64,000 nt of DNA, from contig CBDCUO010000026.1 of the NCBI GenBank assembly GCA_965222705.1, positions 62,001 through 126,000 on the forward strand, written 5' to 3'. The position numbers and the translations under genes are program-made. Below are positions 28,327 through 37,314 of the stretch, piece by piece. Numbering within the stretch: the first letter of the stretch is position 1; each line of letters opens with the position of its first letter. Under the pieces are notes generated by a model. The model was given only the letters and a program-made list of their open reading frames with translations, was not told the DNA's origin and did not search any database. This stretch comes from JAFMDF01 sp965222705 (GTDB lineage: Bacteria > Bacteroidota > Bacteroidia > Chitinophagales > Saprospiraceae).

Positions 28327-28692
28327 CTAAAATAGATGAAAAATTTTTGGTAAAAAAATAATGGAACCCACAATTGCTGCCCCCATTGCCGCAATAAGTA
28401 CTGCTCCTGCTGCTGCATCTTTTGTTTTTTGAGCTAATAAATGGTAATCGGGTGTAGCTAAATCTGCTAAATATTCAATGGCGGAATTGAATGTTTCTGC
28501 GCTTAAGACCAATACAATGCATAGAATAATCATGCACCATTCTACTATGGAAATGTTTAAATAAATGCCTCCAACAATGGCTAATGATGCAATTATTAAA
28601 TGAATTTTTGGGTTTGCTTGGGATTTTATAATGTCCACTATTCCCGCAATGGCATATTTAAAACTGGCTAGGCGTTCTTTAAAATAGTTCAT
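28327..28692 (-). CDS. dgkA: Diacylglycerol kinase, prokaryotic type
   Basis: The 121-residue protein has the small trimeric DgkA architecture with three membrane helices. Motifs include RLASFKYAIAG near the N-terminus, and AETFNSAIEYLADL with KDAAAGAVL, which carry the catalytic Glu and nucleotide contacts. It would phosphorylate diacylglycerol or undecaprenol for phospholipid or carrier recycling. A consensus promoter lies upstream at 28775-28806 on the minus strand. The thioredoxin lipoprotein gene follows after about 250 bases. Confidence 0.93.
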   Translation of the reverse strand: MNYFKERLASFKYAIAGIVDIIKSQANPKIHLIIASLAIVGGIYLNISIVEWCMIILCIVLVLSAETFNSAIEYLADLATPDYHLLAQKTKDAAAGAVLIAAMGAAIVGSIIFLPKIFHLF

Positions 28693-28774
28693 AAAATCAG
28701 ATAGATTAATTATTTTTTAAAATTGCTGCAAAACCCTCTTAATTCTGCTTTATCCATTTTTACACAATTGCAGA

Positions 28775-28806
28775 CAAATATATTTTTTAAAACCATGTAA
28801 ATCAAA
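28775..28806 (-). promoter_or_regulatory. Bacteroidota-type promoter for dgkA
   Basis: On the minus strand TTTG (28806-28803) is followed after exactly 20 bases by TATATTTG (28782-28775), an excellent match to the TTTG-N19-21-TAnnTTTG consensus. Predicted transcription starts about 75 bases ahead of the dgkA ATG. Confidence 0.7.
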
Positions 28807-28899
28807 CTGTGCATTAGTGAACTGGTGCGAGTTTCTAAAAGAATTGGGTCTTTAGTGTGTATTTAAATTTGATTTTTTCAACTGTTGTTAAGTAATAGT

Positions 28900-28931
28900 T
28901 TTGTTCGGCTGTTGATAAAAAGCTAAATTTG
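28900..28931 (+). promoter_or_regulatory. Bacteroidota-type promoter for the lipoprotein gene
   Basis: TTTG at 28900-28903, 20 bases, then TAAATTTG at 28924-28931. This matches the consensus and lies about 43 bases ahead of the ATG at 28974. With the dgkA promoter it makes a divergent promoter pair. Confidence 0.7.
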
Positions 28932-28973
28932 CCCTTCTTTTTTTAAATAAGCATTCAATTTTTAAAAAAAAAT

Positions 28974-29459
28974 ATGAAAAACTACATCATTCTTTGGACG
29001 GCTGGTGTGTTTGGTTTTATTGCTTGCCAAAATACTTCAAAAACAGAATTAAAACCACTTGATTTATTGCAGTACGGTATTCCGATGACTATTATGGCAC
29101 CGGACAGTGCAAAGGTAAAAGCCGGAAGTTTAAGTTTTTCTCAAGATGTAACGATTAAAAGTGAGGAGGACCATTATGATATTCAAATTTTTGCTTACGA
29201 CGCTACCACAACCAATCTGGACGCTGTAAAAGCTGGCCATTTAGCGGATGTAAAAAATAGCCCTTATTTTTCAAAAATAATTGAAGAAGAAGACGTAGGG
29301 TTTATTTATGAAACAAACTACGACTCTACCTCGACCAGTTATGGGTTTAAATATGTACGAATACAAGGAGATAAAGAATATATTTTTCAAACAGGGCTGG
29401 TTGGTTCTTTTAAATTAGAAGATGTGAAGCGGATGTATGATGCGGTAAAGCAGAAATAA
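28974..29459 (+). CDS. Lipoprotein of unknown function
   Basis: Not recognised. It has 161 residues with a lipobox (FIACQN, Cys near residue 19) and a mature domain of mixed strands and helices ending KRMYDAVKQK. The pattern resembles small periplasmic PsbP-like or hypothetical lipoproteins, without a firm match. It has its own strong-looking promoter and lies about 50 bases upstream of obg, which may be cotranscribed. Confidence 0.7.
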   Translation: MKNYIILWTAGVFGFIACQNTSKTELKPLDLLQYGIPMTIMAPDSAKVKAGSLSFSQDVTIKSEEDHYDIQIFAYDATTTNLDAVKAGHLADVKNSPYFSKIIEEEDVGFIYETNYDSTSTSYGFKYVRIQGDKEYIFQTGLVGSFKLEDVKRMYDAVKQK

Positions 29460-29511
29460 AGAAAAAAGAAGCAGGGCAGACCTGATTTTTAGCCCCTTAT
29501 TATAACAAAGT

Positions 29512-30510
29512 ATGGCGGGTCAGAATTTTGTAGATTATGTAAAAATATTTTGCCGTTCCGGTGCAGGTGGTGCCGGATCAACTCATTTTTTTAGGGATAG
29601 ACGAAACCCCAAAGGCGGCCCGGACGGCGGAGACGGCGGGAGAGGAGGGCATATTATTCTAAGAGGAAATCGAAATATGTGGACCTTGCTGCCCCTGAAG
29701 TATCGAAAACACATTCATGCCAAAAATGGAGAAAATGGCAGTGGAGAGCATAGTACGGGGGCAAAAGGGAAAGATATTATTGTAGAGGTTCCTTTAGGGA
29801 CGGTTGCAAAAGATGCAGAAACAGGAGCGATAGAATTTGAAATTACTACTCACGGAGAATCCAAAATTTTGATAGAAGGGGGCAAAGGAGGCTTGGGTAA
29901 TGCTCATTTTAAATCTCCCACCAATCAAGCACCTCGTTATGCTCAGCCGGGTAGAGCAGGTTCGGAGTCCTGGAAGATTCTGGAATTAAAAGTATTGGCA
30001 GATGTCGGACTAGTGGGCTTCCCCAATGCAGGTAAATCCACCTTATTATCCGTAATAACTGCTGCAAAACCCAAAATTGCCAGTTATGCGTTTACGACCT
30101 TAGTTCCTAATTTGGGAATTGTTAAATATCGGGATGCTCGATCTTTTGTAATGGCGGACATTCCAGGCATTATTGAAAAAGCACACGAAGGAAAGGGCAT
30201 TGGGCATCGTTTTTTGAGACACATCGAGCGAAATGCAACCTTGCTTTTTATGATTCCGGTAGATTCGGAAAACATTAATGAGGAGTATGAAATTTTGTTA
30301 AATGAATTAAAGATGTTTAATCCCGAATTATTAGACAAACCCAGAGTTCTGGCAATTACCAAATGCGATATAGCTGACGAAGAGTTATTGGAATTGTTAA
30401 AGCCTGAAATACCAAAAGATATTCCTTACCTGTTTATTTCTTCCATTACTCGACAAGGTCTGCAAGAATTAAAGGATTTGTTGTGGAAAGTGATGAATGA
30501 AGATTTGTAA
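29512..30510 (+). CDS. obgE: Obg family GTPase
   Basis: Full 332 residues. The glycine-rich Obg fold (about 1-158) includes GGPDGGDGGRGG and GGKGGLGNAHF. It is followed by the G domain with G1 GFPNAGKST, G3 DIPGI, G4 TKCD and G5 ISSITRQG. The C-terminal OCT domain found in some homologues is absent. Obg is an essential ribosome-assembly and stress GTPase. It is convergent with the VWA gene, with 15 bases between them. Confidence 0.96.
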   Translation: MAGQNFVDYVKIFCRSGAGGAGSTHFFRDRRNPKGGPDGGDGGRGGHIILRGNRNMWTLLPLKYRKHIHAKNGENGSGEHSTGAKGKDIIVEVPLGTVAKDAETGAIEFEITTHGESKILIEGGKGGLGNAHFKSPTNQAPRYAQPGRAGSESWKILELKVLADVGLVGFPNAGKSTLLSVITAAKPKIASYAFTTLVPNLGIVKYRDARSFVMADIPGIIEKAHEGKGIGHRFLRHIERNATLLFMIPVDSENINEEYEILLNELKMFNPELLDKPRVLAITKCDIADEELLELLKPEIPKDIPYLFISSITRQGLQELKDLLWKVMNEDL

Positions 30511-30525
30511 AATAACAAATAGAGG

Positions 30526-31755
30526 TCATTGGTAGTCCTCCAAATCCCAAATATTATTCTGATAAACTTTTTTAGGATTTCGCAAGCACTTCATGCCTTG
30601 CGTCAAGCCGTCTAAAGTCATCGGGAACATCCGGTTGCCGGTAAATTCGCGAATCATACCGATTGTTTCGTAAAAATTCCAGTAATATTCAGCCGTTGGG
30701 TTAATCCAAATCATATTGGAAAAATGAGCCTTCATTCGTCGCAACCAAATGATACCCGCCTCATCGTTATAATGCTCGACACTTCCACCGGAGTAAAATA
30801 TTTCATAGGGAGACATAGTGGCATCTCCTACAAAAATCAACTTATAGTCTTTATTGTATTTATTAAGTAATTCCAGGGTGGGAATGCGCTCTGAAAAGCG
30901 GCGACGATTGTCCTTCCAGACGGATTCGTATAAACAATTATGGAAATAATAAAATTCCAAATGCTTAAATTCGTACTTGGCAGCAGAAAAGAGTTGTTGG
31001 CAAGTATTAACAAATTCATCCATTGTCCCTCCAACATCCATTAGCATTAGGACTTTTACCCGATTTTGTTTGGAAGGGATGATTTGAATATCCAACATTC
31101 CGGCATTTTCGGATGTTTTTTTTATCGTATCGTCTATATCCAAGTCGGTTGGAATACCTTCTCTGGTTAAATGTCGCAATCGCTTGAGGATCAATTTAAT
31201 GCTCCTTGTGTTTAGTTCGATTTTATCATCCAGATTTCTAAATTCCCGCTTGTCCCACACCTTAATAGCTTTCTTATTTCTACCTTCTTTCTGACCAATT
31301 CTAAAGCCTTCAGGATTATAACCATAAGCTCCAAAAGGAGAAGTGCCGCCCGTGCCAATCCACTTATTACCACCTGCATGTCTTTCTTTTTGTTCCTCCA
31401 TTAGTTTCCGAAATTTCTCCATTAAAGCGTCCAAGCCGCCCAGCTTTTCAAGCTTTTCCATTTCTGCTTCCGAGAGCATTTTTCTCAATTGGCTTTTCAA
31501 CCAGTCTTCCGGTATTTTTTGCATAAAAAAATTATCCGGAATCAATTCCATACCTTTGAAATAATGCCCAAAAACTCGATCAAATCGGTCTAACTGTGCT
31601 TCCTGCTTAACCATAATTGCCTTGCACAAGGCATAAAAGTCATCCACCGAATAATCGGTAATTTCTTTTTTTAAGGCTTCCATTAGGGTTAGGTATTCCT
31701 GCAAGCTGACCTTGATACCGTGTGTCCTAAGACTGTAAAAAAAATTATAAAACAT
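30526..31755 (-). CDS. VWA domain-containing CoxE-like protein
   Basis: The 409-residue protein has a helical N-terminal region (about 1-200), with FYNFFYSLRTHGIKVSLQEY typical of CoxE-like VWA proteins. A von Willebrand A domain follows (about 230-370) with a degenerate MIDAS, LMDVGGTMDEF, and IFVGDATMSP. Such proteins usually work with a MoxR-type AAA ATPase encoded next to them to remodel or metallate a client. No such ATPase is seen here. The IS element ends 24 bases upstream of this gene's ATG and has separated it from its native upstream sequence, probably affecting its promoter. Confidence 0.85.
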   Translation of the reverse strand: MFYNFFYSLRTHGIKVSLQEYLTLMEALKKEITDYSVDDFYALCKAIMVKQEAQLDRFDRVFGHYFKGMELIPDNFFMQKIPEDWLKSQLRKMLSEAEMEKLEKLGGLDALMEKFRKLMEEQKERHAGGNKWIGTGGTSPFGAYGYNPEGFRIGQKEGRNKKAIKVWDKREFRNLDDKIELNTRSIKLILKRLRHLTREGIPTDLDIDDTIKKTSENAGMLDIQIIPSKQNRVKVLMLMDVGGTMDEFVNTCQQLFSAAKYEFKHLEFYYFHNCLYESVWKDNRRRFSERIPTLELLNKYNKDYKLIFVGDATMSPYEIFYSGGSVEHYNDEAGIIWLRRMKAHFSNMIWINPTAEYYWNFYETIGMIREFTGNRMFPMTLDGLTQGMKCLRNPKKVYQNNIWDLEDYQ

Positions 31756-31779
31756 TTTAAGAGCTGTTTGAACCTTTAT

Positions 31780-33192
31780 CAGCGATTCTCGCTATTAAGA
31801 AAAAAAATATGTGACTGTTAGAAAATCAGTCCCTATCTTGGTTATCAAAAGAGATAGCCTATGGTTGACAAATTAATACAAAGTATTAAAATTGGATTTA
31901 AACAAGTAACGGAACACCGTTATAAAAATGCTCGAATAGACTTGGAAGACTATTTACAATCGGCATTTGCCATGTTTCACTTAAAAGACCCTTCGGTACA
32001 TCAATACCGTTTGAACTACCCTGAGAGGGAAGAAAATTTACAAAATATATACCATGTCAATTTTCTACCTTCCGATTGCGCAATGCGAGAAGGCATTGAT
32101 GGAATTAATCCTGCAGATATTCAAGAATGCTATAAAATTCCTCATCAGCAAATGGTAGAACATGGTATTATGGATGAGTATAAGGTACTTGACCCTTATC
32201 AAGTTATTCTCTTTGATGGTACTCAACATTATTGTAGTGCTAAAACGCCTTGTGAACATTGCCTACAGAAGGAATATCGCAATAAAAATGGAGAAATTAC
32301 TAAAACGACTTATTCTCATCAAGCTTTAGCTGCGGTTATGGCACATCCAGACCATAAAGAAGTATTTCCAATAGCTTGTGAAGCAATCGTTAAACAGGAT
32401 GGTTCGCAAAAAAATGATTGCGAACTTAATGCCTCTAAGCGACTGATACCCCAAGTCCGTAGTAGGTTACCAGTCGAAGATTACCAATTAATTGGCGTTT
32501 TCGATGGTTTATATCCTAATGGACCACATATCAAATTACTAGCAGAATATCACATGCGCTATGTCATTGGTATTCAAGATGGTTATGTTTTAATTCAGGT
32601 GGCTGCTTTAAAAGCCCAAAATGCTTTACAAACCAAACAGTACAGCGGATTAAAAGGTAAAAAAAGTACGGTTCGTTGGACAAATCATTTGGTACTTAAT
32701 GGACAGCATCAAGAAATTAGTACCAATTATTTTGAATATGAGGAATTTGATGCTAATGGTAAAGGCACCTATTTTAACTCTTGGATAACTGATATTCCTA
32801 TTGACCAAGACAACATCAAAGAATTGGTCAAAATAGGGCGCAGCCGCTGGAAAATTGAGAATGAAACTTTTAATACACTTAAAAACCAAGGGTACAACTT
32901 GGAACATTCCTATGGGCATGGCAAACAATTCCTTGCTACCAACTTTATGATGCTTACATTTTTGGCATTTTTGGTTGACCAAATTGCGCAAAAATTAGAT
33001 GAGGCATTCAAAAAAGCTTGGAACTACTGCAAAACCAAGAAAAAACTATGGGAAAGAATCCGTCAAGTCTTTGATTTAATACCTTGTATGTCAATGAACG
33101 TTATTTACCGATTCATAGCTAGAGAAATCAAGATTAATTTCCCTCGGCTCGAATAGGTTATATTTATTTTTTTCTAATAACGATAATCGCTG
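31780..33192 (+). mobile_element. Intact IS element (1,413 bp), DDE transposase, 9-bp target duplication
   Basis: The left end at 31780 starts CAGCGATTCTCGC and the right end at 33192 reads, on the other strand, CAGCGATTATCG. These are imperfect terminal inverted repeats of roughly 20-28 bp, continuing into a shared run of A residues. The 9-bp target sequence AACCTTTAT flanks both ends (31771-31779 and 33193-33201). The single ORF at 31861-33156 is undamaged. Intact ends, duplication and ORF point to a recent insertion. The family is probably IS4-like from the transposase; ISfinder comparison would name it. Confidence 0.9.
31861..33156 (+). CDS. IS4-like DDE transposase
   Basis: A 431-residue transposase filling the IS element. 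Likely acidic residues are the Asp in ILFDGTQHY (about residue 120) and the Asp in IGVFDGLYPNG (about 217). The Glu lies in SRWKIENETFNTLKNQGY (about 330-350), a version of the C-terminal Y/W-R-E-K signature of IS4-related enzymes. Four cysteines in CSAKTPCEHCLQKEY, near residue 125, could bind zinc. The ATG at 31861 lies 81 bases inside the left end. The frame is undisturbed, so the element may be active. Confidence 0.9.
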   Translation: MVDKLIQSIKIGFKQVTEHRYKNARIDLEDYLQSAFAMFHLKDPSVHQYRLNYPEREENLQNIYHVNFLPSDCAMREGIDGINPADIQECYKIPHQQMVEHGIMDEYKVLDPYQVILFDGTQHYCSAKTPCEHCLQKEYRNKNGEITKTTYSHQALAAVMAHPDHKEVFPIACEAIVKQDGSQKNDCELNASKRLIPQVRSRLPVEDYQLIGVFDGLYPNGPHIKLLAEYHMRYVIGIQDGYVLIQVAALKAQNALQTKQYSGLKGKKSTVRWTNHLVLNGQHQEISTNYFEYEEFDANGKGTYFNSWITDIPIDQDNIKELVKIGRSRWKIENETFNTLKNQGYNLEHSYGHGKQFLATNFMMLTFLAFLVDQIAQKLDEAFKKAWNYCKTKKKLWERIRQVFDLIPCMSMNVIYRFIAREIKINFPRLE

Positions 33193-33201
33193 AACCTTTA
33201 T

Positions 33202-33614
33202 AAATTATTTTTCTTTTTTGACAAATTGTGCATTAATAACAAAGTCATTGCAATAATGGCTGCTGAATAAAAGTTGAAAGTTGAATAAAACTTACTAAAA
33301 TATAAACTCTTATTGGTAAAATCTTCCTAAGATTACATATTTTTTGGAAATGACTTTCTTTTTAAAGCTAACACTTGAAAAATTAGAGATTATGTATTAA
33401 CTTTCATTTCCTTCGTATATTTTCCTCAAAATCTACTTATCCCCTCCTAAAAAGAAGCAATGGTCGTTTAGAGTTTGCTACTTATGTGACCTATTTTCTT
33501 TTTAATTCGTTTTAAGAACGATTATTTTCTTGACAATTTGTTCAACAAATACCAGTACCTTTACTTAAAAAAGTATCTAATTTGTCAAAGAACCAAAATC
33601 ATTTTGTGTGCAAT
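33202..33614. other. Intergenic region between IS element and panD
   Basis: About 410 bases, very AT-rich, no plausible ORF and no RNA gene that I can see. Before the IS inserted, this was presumably the shared upstream region of the VWA gene and panD. TTGACAATTTG at about 33530-33540 and TACCTTTA at 33556-33563 are weak promoter-like boxes ahead of panD with too short a spacing. Confidence 0.4.
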
Positions 33615-33965
33615 ATGATGATCCAAAGATTTAAATCAAAGATTCACCGAGCCGTTGTGACCGAAGCGGACCTTAATTATGTCGGTAGCATCACTATTGA
33701 CGAAGACCTCATGGATGCCGCTAATTTTATCGAGGGAGAGCGAGTACAAATCGTTAATAATAATAATGGAGAAAGAATTGAGACCTATGTCATCAAAGGC
33801 GAGCGGGGTTCAGGTGTGATCTGCTTGAATGGTGCTGCTGCTCGAAGGGTTCAGGTTGGAGATATAGTCATTATTATTTCCTATGCTTGGATGAGTGTAG
33901 AAGAAGCCAAAAATTTCCAACCGGTCGTCGTCATTCCCGACGAAAATAATCAGCTAAGAATATAA
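33615..33965 (+). CDS. panD: Aspartate 1-decarboxylase proenzyme
   Basis: The start MMIQRFKSKIHRA at 33615 matches PanD, so the in-frame TTG at 33582 is rejected. The 116-residue proenzyme contains the self-cleavage site in YVGSITID, between Gly and Ser, which makes the pyruvoyl group. It also has the conserved NGAAARRVQVGD and ISYAWM segments. The enzyme makes beta-alanine for pantothenate and CoA. No panB or panC lies nearby. A DinB-like gene follows after 4 bases. Confidence 0.95.
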   Translation: MMIQRFKSKIHRAVVTEADLNYVGSITIDEDLMDAANFIEGERVQIVNNNNGERIETYVIKGERGSGVICLNGAAARRVQVGDIVIIISYAWMSVEEAKNFQPVVVIPDENNQLRI

Positions 33966-33969
33966 GTTT

Positions 33970-34485
33970 ATGAAAAACAACATAAACGTCTTCAAAGATA
34001 GCTTTATAATGGAAATTAAAAGGCGACTATTTGAAGAGAATGTTCCTCGATTAAAAAAATGCGTGGGCGAACTAACTGATTCTCAAATCTGGTATCGGCC
34101 CAATCTTCATTCAAATAGTGTTGGCAATCTTGTCTTACACCTCTGCGGCAATGTTCGCCAATGGATATTGGCAGGGGTAGGAGGAGAAAAAGATGTGAGG
34201 GAAAGGCAAAAAGAATTTGATGAAAAGGGGCCCATTTCGACCGAAAAAATGCTAAAAGACTTAGACGACTTGATAATGGCAGTCGATCAGGTTTTAGATC
34301 AAATAGAAGCATCTGCCTTATTAAAGATGTACGATGTGCAAGGCTATAAAGAATCGGGTTTAAGCATTTTGATACACGTTACCGAGCATTTTTCTTACCA
34401 TATTGGACAGATGACGTATATTGTGAAAATGTTAAAGGACATGGATATGGGGTATTATGAGGGACAGGATCTAAATGCAAAATGA
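33970..34485 (+). CDS. DinB-like (DUF1572 type) protein
   Basis: A 171-residue four-helix protein of the DinB/YfiT superfamily. The three histidines expected to bind a metal are in LVLHLCGN, VTEHFSYH and HIGQM; SNSVGNLVLHLCGN is a typical DUF1572 segment. The family includes thiol-dependent transferases, but the specific reaction is unknown. It is 4 bases downstream of panD and probably cotranscribed. Confidence 0.8.
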   Translation: MKNNINVFKDSFIMEIKRRLFEENVPRLKKCVGELTDSQIWYRPNLHSNSVGNLVLHLCGNVRQWILAGVGGEKDVRERQKEFDEKGPISTEKMLKDLDDLIMAVDQVLDQIEASALLKMYDVQGYKESGLSILIHVTEHFSYHIGQMTYIVKMLKDMDMGYYEGQDLNAK

Positions 34486-34525
34486 TAAGGTCTATTTTTC
34501 AAAAACTGATTAAACCCAATAGGTG

Positions 34526-36526
34526 ATGGTTTTTAAAATAATCAAGTATGTTTTCCTTTCCATAATTTTGTTACTAATGGCTTGTTCCGATCCACCCCCC
34601 CAATATGCTTCTTTTGACGATTATCCTGTCTATGAAGGAACAGATTTAGGATTGACCTATACTCCTCAACAATCAACTTTTAAGCTGTGGGCTCCTCCTG
34701 CCGCCAAAGCGGTTTTGCGACTTTATGAAAAAGGAGTAGGTGGAAAGGCTACTGAAGTAATAGGCCTCAAAAGAAGAGAAAATGGACTTTGGGCAGTAGA
34801 AGTTAAGAAAGACTTAATTGGCAAATATTATACTTTTCAAACGCTGATTAATGAAAAATGGGGAGCGGAAGTTCCGGACCCTTATGTGAAAGCAGTCGGG
34901 GTCAATGGCAGGCGCGGTCAAATCATTGATTTTAAAATGACTGATCCCGAAGACTGGGAAATGGATAAAAAACCGCCATTGGAACATCCAACAGACATTA
35001 TTCTCTACGAGCTGCATATTCGAGACCTTTCGATGCACGATAACTCCGGCATCCAGCATAAGGGAAAATTTCTTGGGTTGACAGAAAAGAGGACAAAAAA
35101 TTTGGAAGGGGAGGCTACAGGCTTGGATCATCTAAAAGAATTAGGAGTAACCCATATTCACCTTTTGCCTTCTTTTGACTATCTAACTATTGATGAGAGT
35201 AAACTGGATGAAAATAAATTTAATTGGGGCTATGACCCTCAGAATTATAATGTGCCAGAAGGAAGTTATTCCACTAATCCCTATGACGGAGCAATTAGAG
35301 TAAGGGAGTTCAAGCAGATGGTTAAAACATTACACGACAATGGATTGAGAGTCATTTTGGACGTCGTCTATAACCATACGGGCGCAACAGAGGGTTCTAA
35401 TTTCAACCAGCTAGTACCGGGGTATTATTATCGGCAAAATGCAGAAGGTGGGTTTTCAGATGCTTCGGCTTGTGGTAATGAAACAGCTTCCGACCGGCCG
35501 ATGGTGCGAAAATTTATTATTGAATCGGTTAAATATTGGGTCAAAGAGTATCATATAGATGGCTTTCGATTTGACTTAATGGGTATTCACGATATTGAAA
35601 CCATGAATCAGGTCAGTGCTGCACTACACAAAATGGATCCGACTATTTTTGTTTATGGAGAAGGTTGGACAGCCGGTGACACGCCTTTGCCAGAAGAGGA
35701 TAGGGCTTTAAAAAAATATACGCACCGTCTTAATGGAGTAGCTGCTTTTAGCGATGACATCCGAGATGGATTAAAGGGAAGCGTTTTTGAAGCACCCGAT
35801 CGAGGTTTTGCTAGTGGCAAACCGAATATGGAAGAAAGTGTTAAATTTGGTATTGTTGCGGCTACACGCCATCCTCAAATTAATTATCAGAAGGTGAATT
35901 ATTCCAATGAGCCTTGGGCAGCCCAGCCAGGTCAGGCTATTAATTATGTATCTTGCCATGATAACCACACACTTTGGGATCGTCTGGTCAACTCTCAGCC
36001 CAACGTAAGCGATGGAGAACGGATTAAAATGCACAAGCTTGCTAATGCGGTTGTTCTAACTGCTCAGGGCATTCCCTTTTTACACGCTGGTGTCGAAATG
36101 CTGCGAACTAAAAATGGAGAAGAAAACTCCTTTAAATCTCCAGATGCTATTAACAAACTGGATTGGTCAAGAAAAACGACCTATCAAAAAGTTTTCAACT
36201 ATTATCAGGGGCTGGTTTCATTGAGAAAAAATCATCCTGCTTTTCGGATGCCTACTACCCAAATGATCCAGCAGCATTTAAAATTCATGGATTTTAGAGA
36301 AGGAGATTTGCTGATTGGCTACACGATTTCGGACAATGCTAATGGCGACTCATGGAAGGATATTTTGGTCTTATTTAATGGAAACTTAGAGGCTAAAACG
36401 GTAGATATTCCAAAAGGAAGATGGACCGTTGCCCTTACCGAAAATAAAGTAGATGAAACGGGAATTTTTTCTGTCTTTGACAAAGTGACGCTTCCTGCCA
36501 GCTCTGCTATGGTGCTTTTTAGGTAG
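34526..36526 (+). CDS. pulA: Type I pullulanase-like GH13 lipoprotein
   Basis: The ATG at 34526 opens a lipoprotein signal (LLLMACSD); a GTG lies just before it at 34523. An N-terminal CBM48-like domain (about 40-130, FKLWAPPAAKAVLRLY) precedes a GH13 barrel. The pullulanase signature appears as FNWGYDPQNYNVPEGSYST. The catalytic Asp is in GFRFDLMGI, the acid Glu in VYGEGWTAG, and the transition-state Asp in SCHDNHTLWD. It would cut alpha-1,6 branches in pullulan, glycogen or starch at the cell surface. Length (about 666 residues) fits the family. A strong hairpin follows the stop. Confidence 0.93.
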   Translation: MVFKIIKYVFLSIILLLMACSDPPPQYASFDDYPVYEGTDLGLTYTPQQSTFKLWAPPAAKAVLRLYEKGVGGKATEVIGLKRRENGLWAVEVKKDLIGKYYTFQTLINEKWGAEVPDPYVKAVGVNGRRGQIIDFKMTDPEDWEMDKKPPLEHPTDIILYELHIRDLSMHDNSGIQHKGKFLGLTEKRTKNLEGEATGLDHLKELGVTHIHLLPSFDYLTIDESKLDENKFNWGYDPQNYNVPEGSYSTNPYDGAIRVREFKQMVKTLHDNGLRVILDVVYNHTGATEGSNFNQLVPGYYYRQNAEGGFSDASACGNETASDRPMVRKFIIESVKYWVKEYHIDGFRFDLMGIHDIETMNQVSAALHKMDPTIFVYGEGWTAGDTPLPEEDRALKKYTHRLNGVAAFSDDIRDGLKGSVFEAPDRGFASGKPNMEESVKFGIVAATRHPQINYQKVNYSNEPWAAQPGQAINYVSCHDNHTLWDRLVNSQPNVSDGERIKMHKLANAVVLTAQGIPFLHAGVEMLRTKNGEENSFKSPDAINKLDWSRKTTYQKVFNYYQGLVSLRKNHPAFRMPTTQMIQQHLKFMDFREGDLLIGYTISDNANGDSWKDILVLFNGNLEAKTVDIPKGRWTVALTENKVDETGIFSVFDKVTLPASSAMVLFR

Positions 36527-36533
36527 TTTTTGA

Positions 36534-36562
36534 CCGAAGCCAGGACAGCTTCCTGGCTTCGG
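36534..36562. terminator. Hairpin between pullulanase and convergent gene
   Basis: A perfect 12-bp stem (36534-36545 with 36551-36562) and 5-base loop sits between two convergent genes. No T run follows on either strand, so its activity as an intrinsic terminator is uncertain; its place suggests a bidirectional terminator or RNA 3'-end protector. Confidence 0.55.
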
Positions 36563-36573
36563 CATCTCCTAGA

Positions 36574-37266
36574 TTATTGTTCCTTGTCTTTGATTTTCTT
36601 TTTTCCATTAGCAACGCTCTCCTCCAGCGCTTTGAGCCGGGCTTCTGCTTTGGTTATTGCTGCCTCTTTTTCTGTGATTTCTTCGGCAGTCATAGAACCG
36701 TCCGTTCTTGCAGCAGCGACTTTGTCTTTTGCTCTTTGAATTCGTTCTTTACCTTTTTGAATTCTTTTTTCCGCGTTGGCAACTGATCGCTCCGCCTTCA
36801 TTTTATGCTTTGCCTTCTTAGCTTTCGCCGCTTCCGCCCTGGATTTGCCAAATTCTTTTCCACTCATCTCGCCTTTGTTTTTACCGAAAGCTTTGCCTTT
36901 ATTTTCTTTTACTTTATTCTTCCCCTTTGCTTTTCCTTCGTGACCGTCGTCATCCTCGCCGTGGACTTCATCCTCGTCATCCTCCTCGTGATCGGTTTTG
37001 GCTTTTTTAGCCTTTTTATTTTTTCCTTTACCTCTTCCTTCTTCTTCCCCCTCTTCCATTTCCTCTTTTAAGTCCTCCTCTAAGTCCTCTTCTAGATCAG
37101 CGACTTCTTCTTCTGCCTCTTCTACTTGCTTTTTTAGTTTTTCCTTCTTGGCTTTGGCTTTATTCTTCCCCTTTGCTCTGTCACTTTGAGCGGCGAGGTC
37201 GGTAGAGAAGGTCAGTAGCATCCCCAGTAGTAAACTGAATGCAAATACTAAATTGTTCTTTTTCAT
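36574..37266 (-). CDS. Secreted Lys/Glu-rich low-complexity protein
   Basis: No family recognised. The 230-residue protein has a clear signal peptide (about 1-26, ending DLAAQS). An almost entirely charged mature region follows: a Lys-rich block, a Glu-rich coiled-coil-like block, an Asp/Glu/His block near residue 95 with GEDDDGHEG, then Lys/Ala-rich helices. The strong charge blocks suggest a coacervating, metal-binding or envelope-stabilising protein. The opposite strand shows ORFs produced by the composition bias only. It lies 48 bases downstream of a small lipoprotein gene on the same strand. Confidence 0.75.
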   Translation of the reverse strand: MKKNNLVFAFSLLLGMLLTFSTDLAAQSDRAKGKNKAKAKKEKLKKQVEEAEEEVADLEEDLEEDLKEEMEEGEEEGRGKGKNKKAKKAKTDHEEDDEDEVHGEDDDGHEGKAKGKNKVKENKGKAFGKNKGEMSGKEFGKSRAEAAKAKKAKHKMKAERSVANAEKRIQKGKERIQRAKDKVAAARTDGSMTAEEITEKEAAITKAEARLKALEESVANGKKKIKDKEQ

Positions 37267-37314
37267 GTTCTAGAGATTTAAATGATTTAAAAATTGGTTT
37301 AGAAAAAAAATAGC

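Noticed and set aside
36577..37189. Several long ORFs opposite the Lys/Glu-rich gene
   Set aside because: They arise from the GAA/AAG-rich composition of the real gene and have Ser/Phe-rich translations with no signal or domain.
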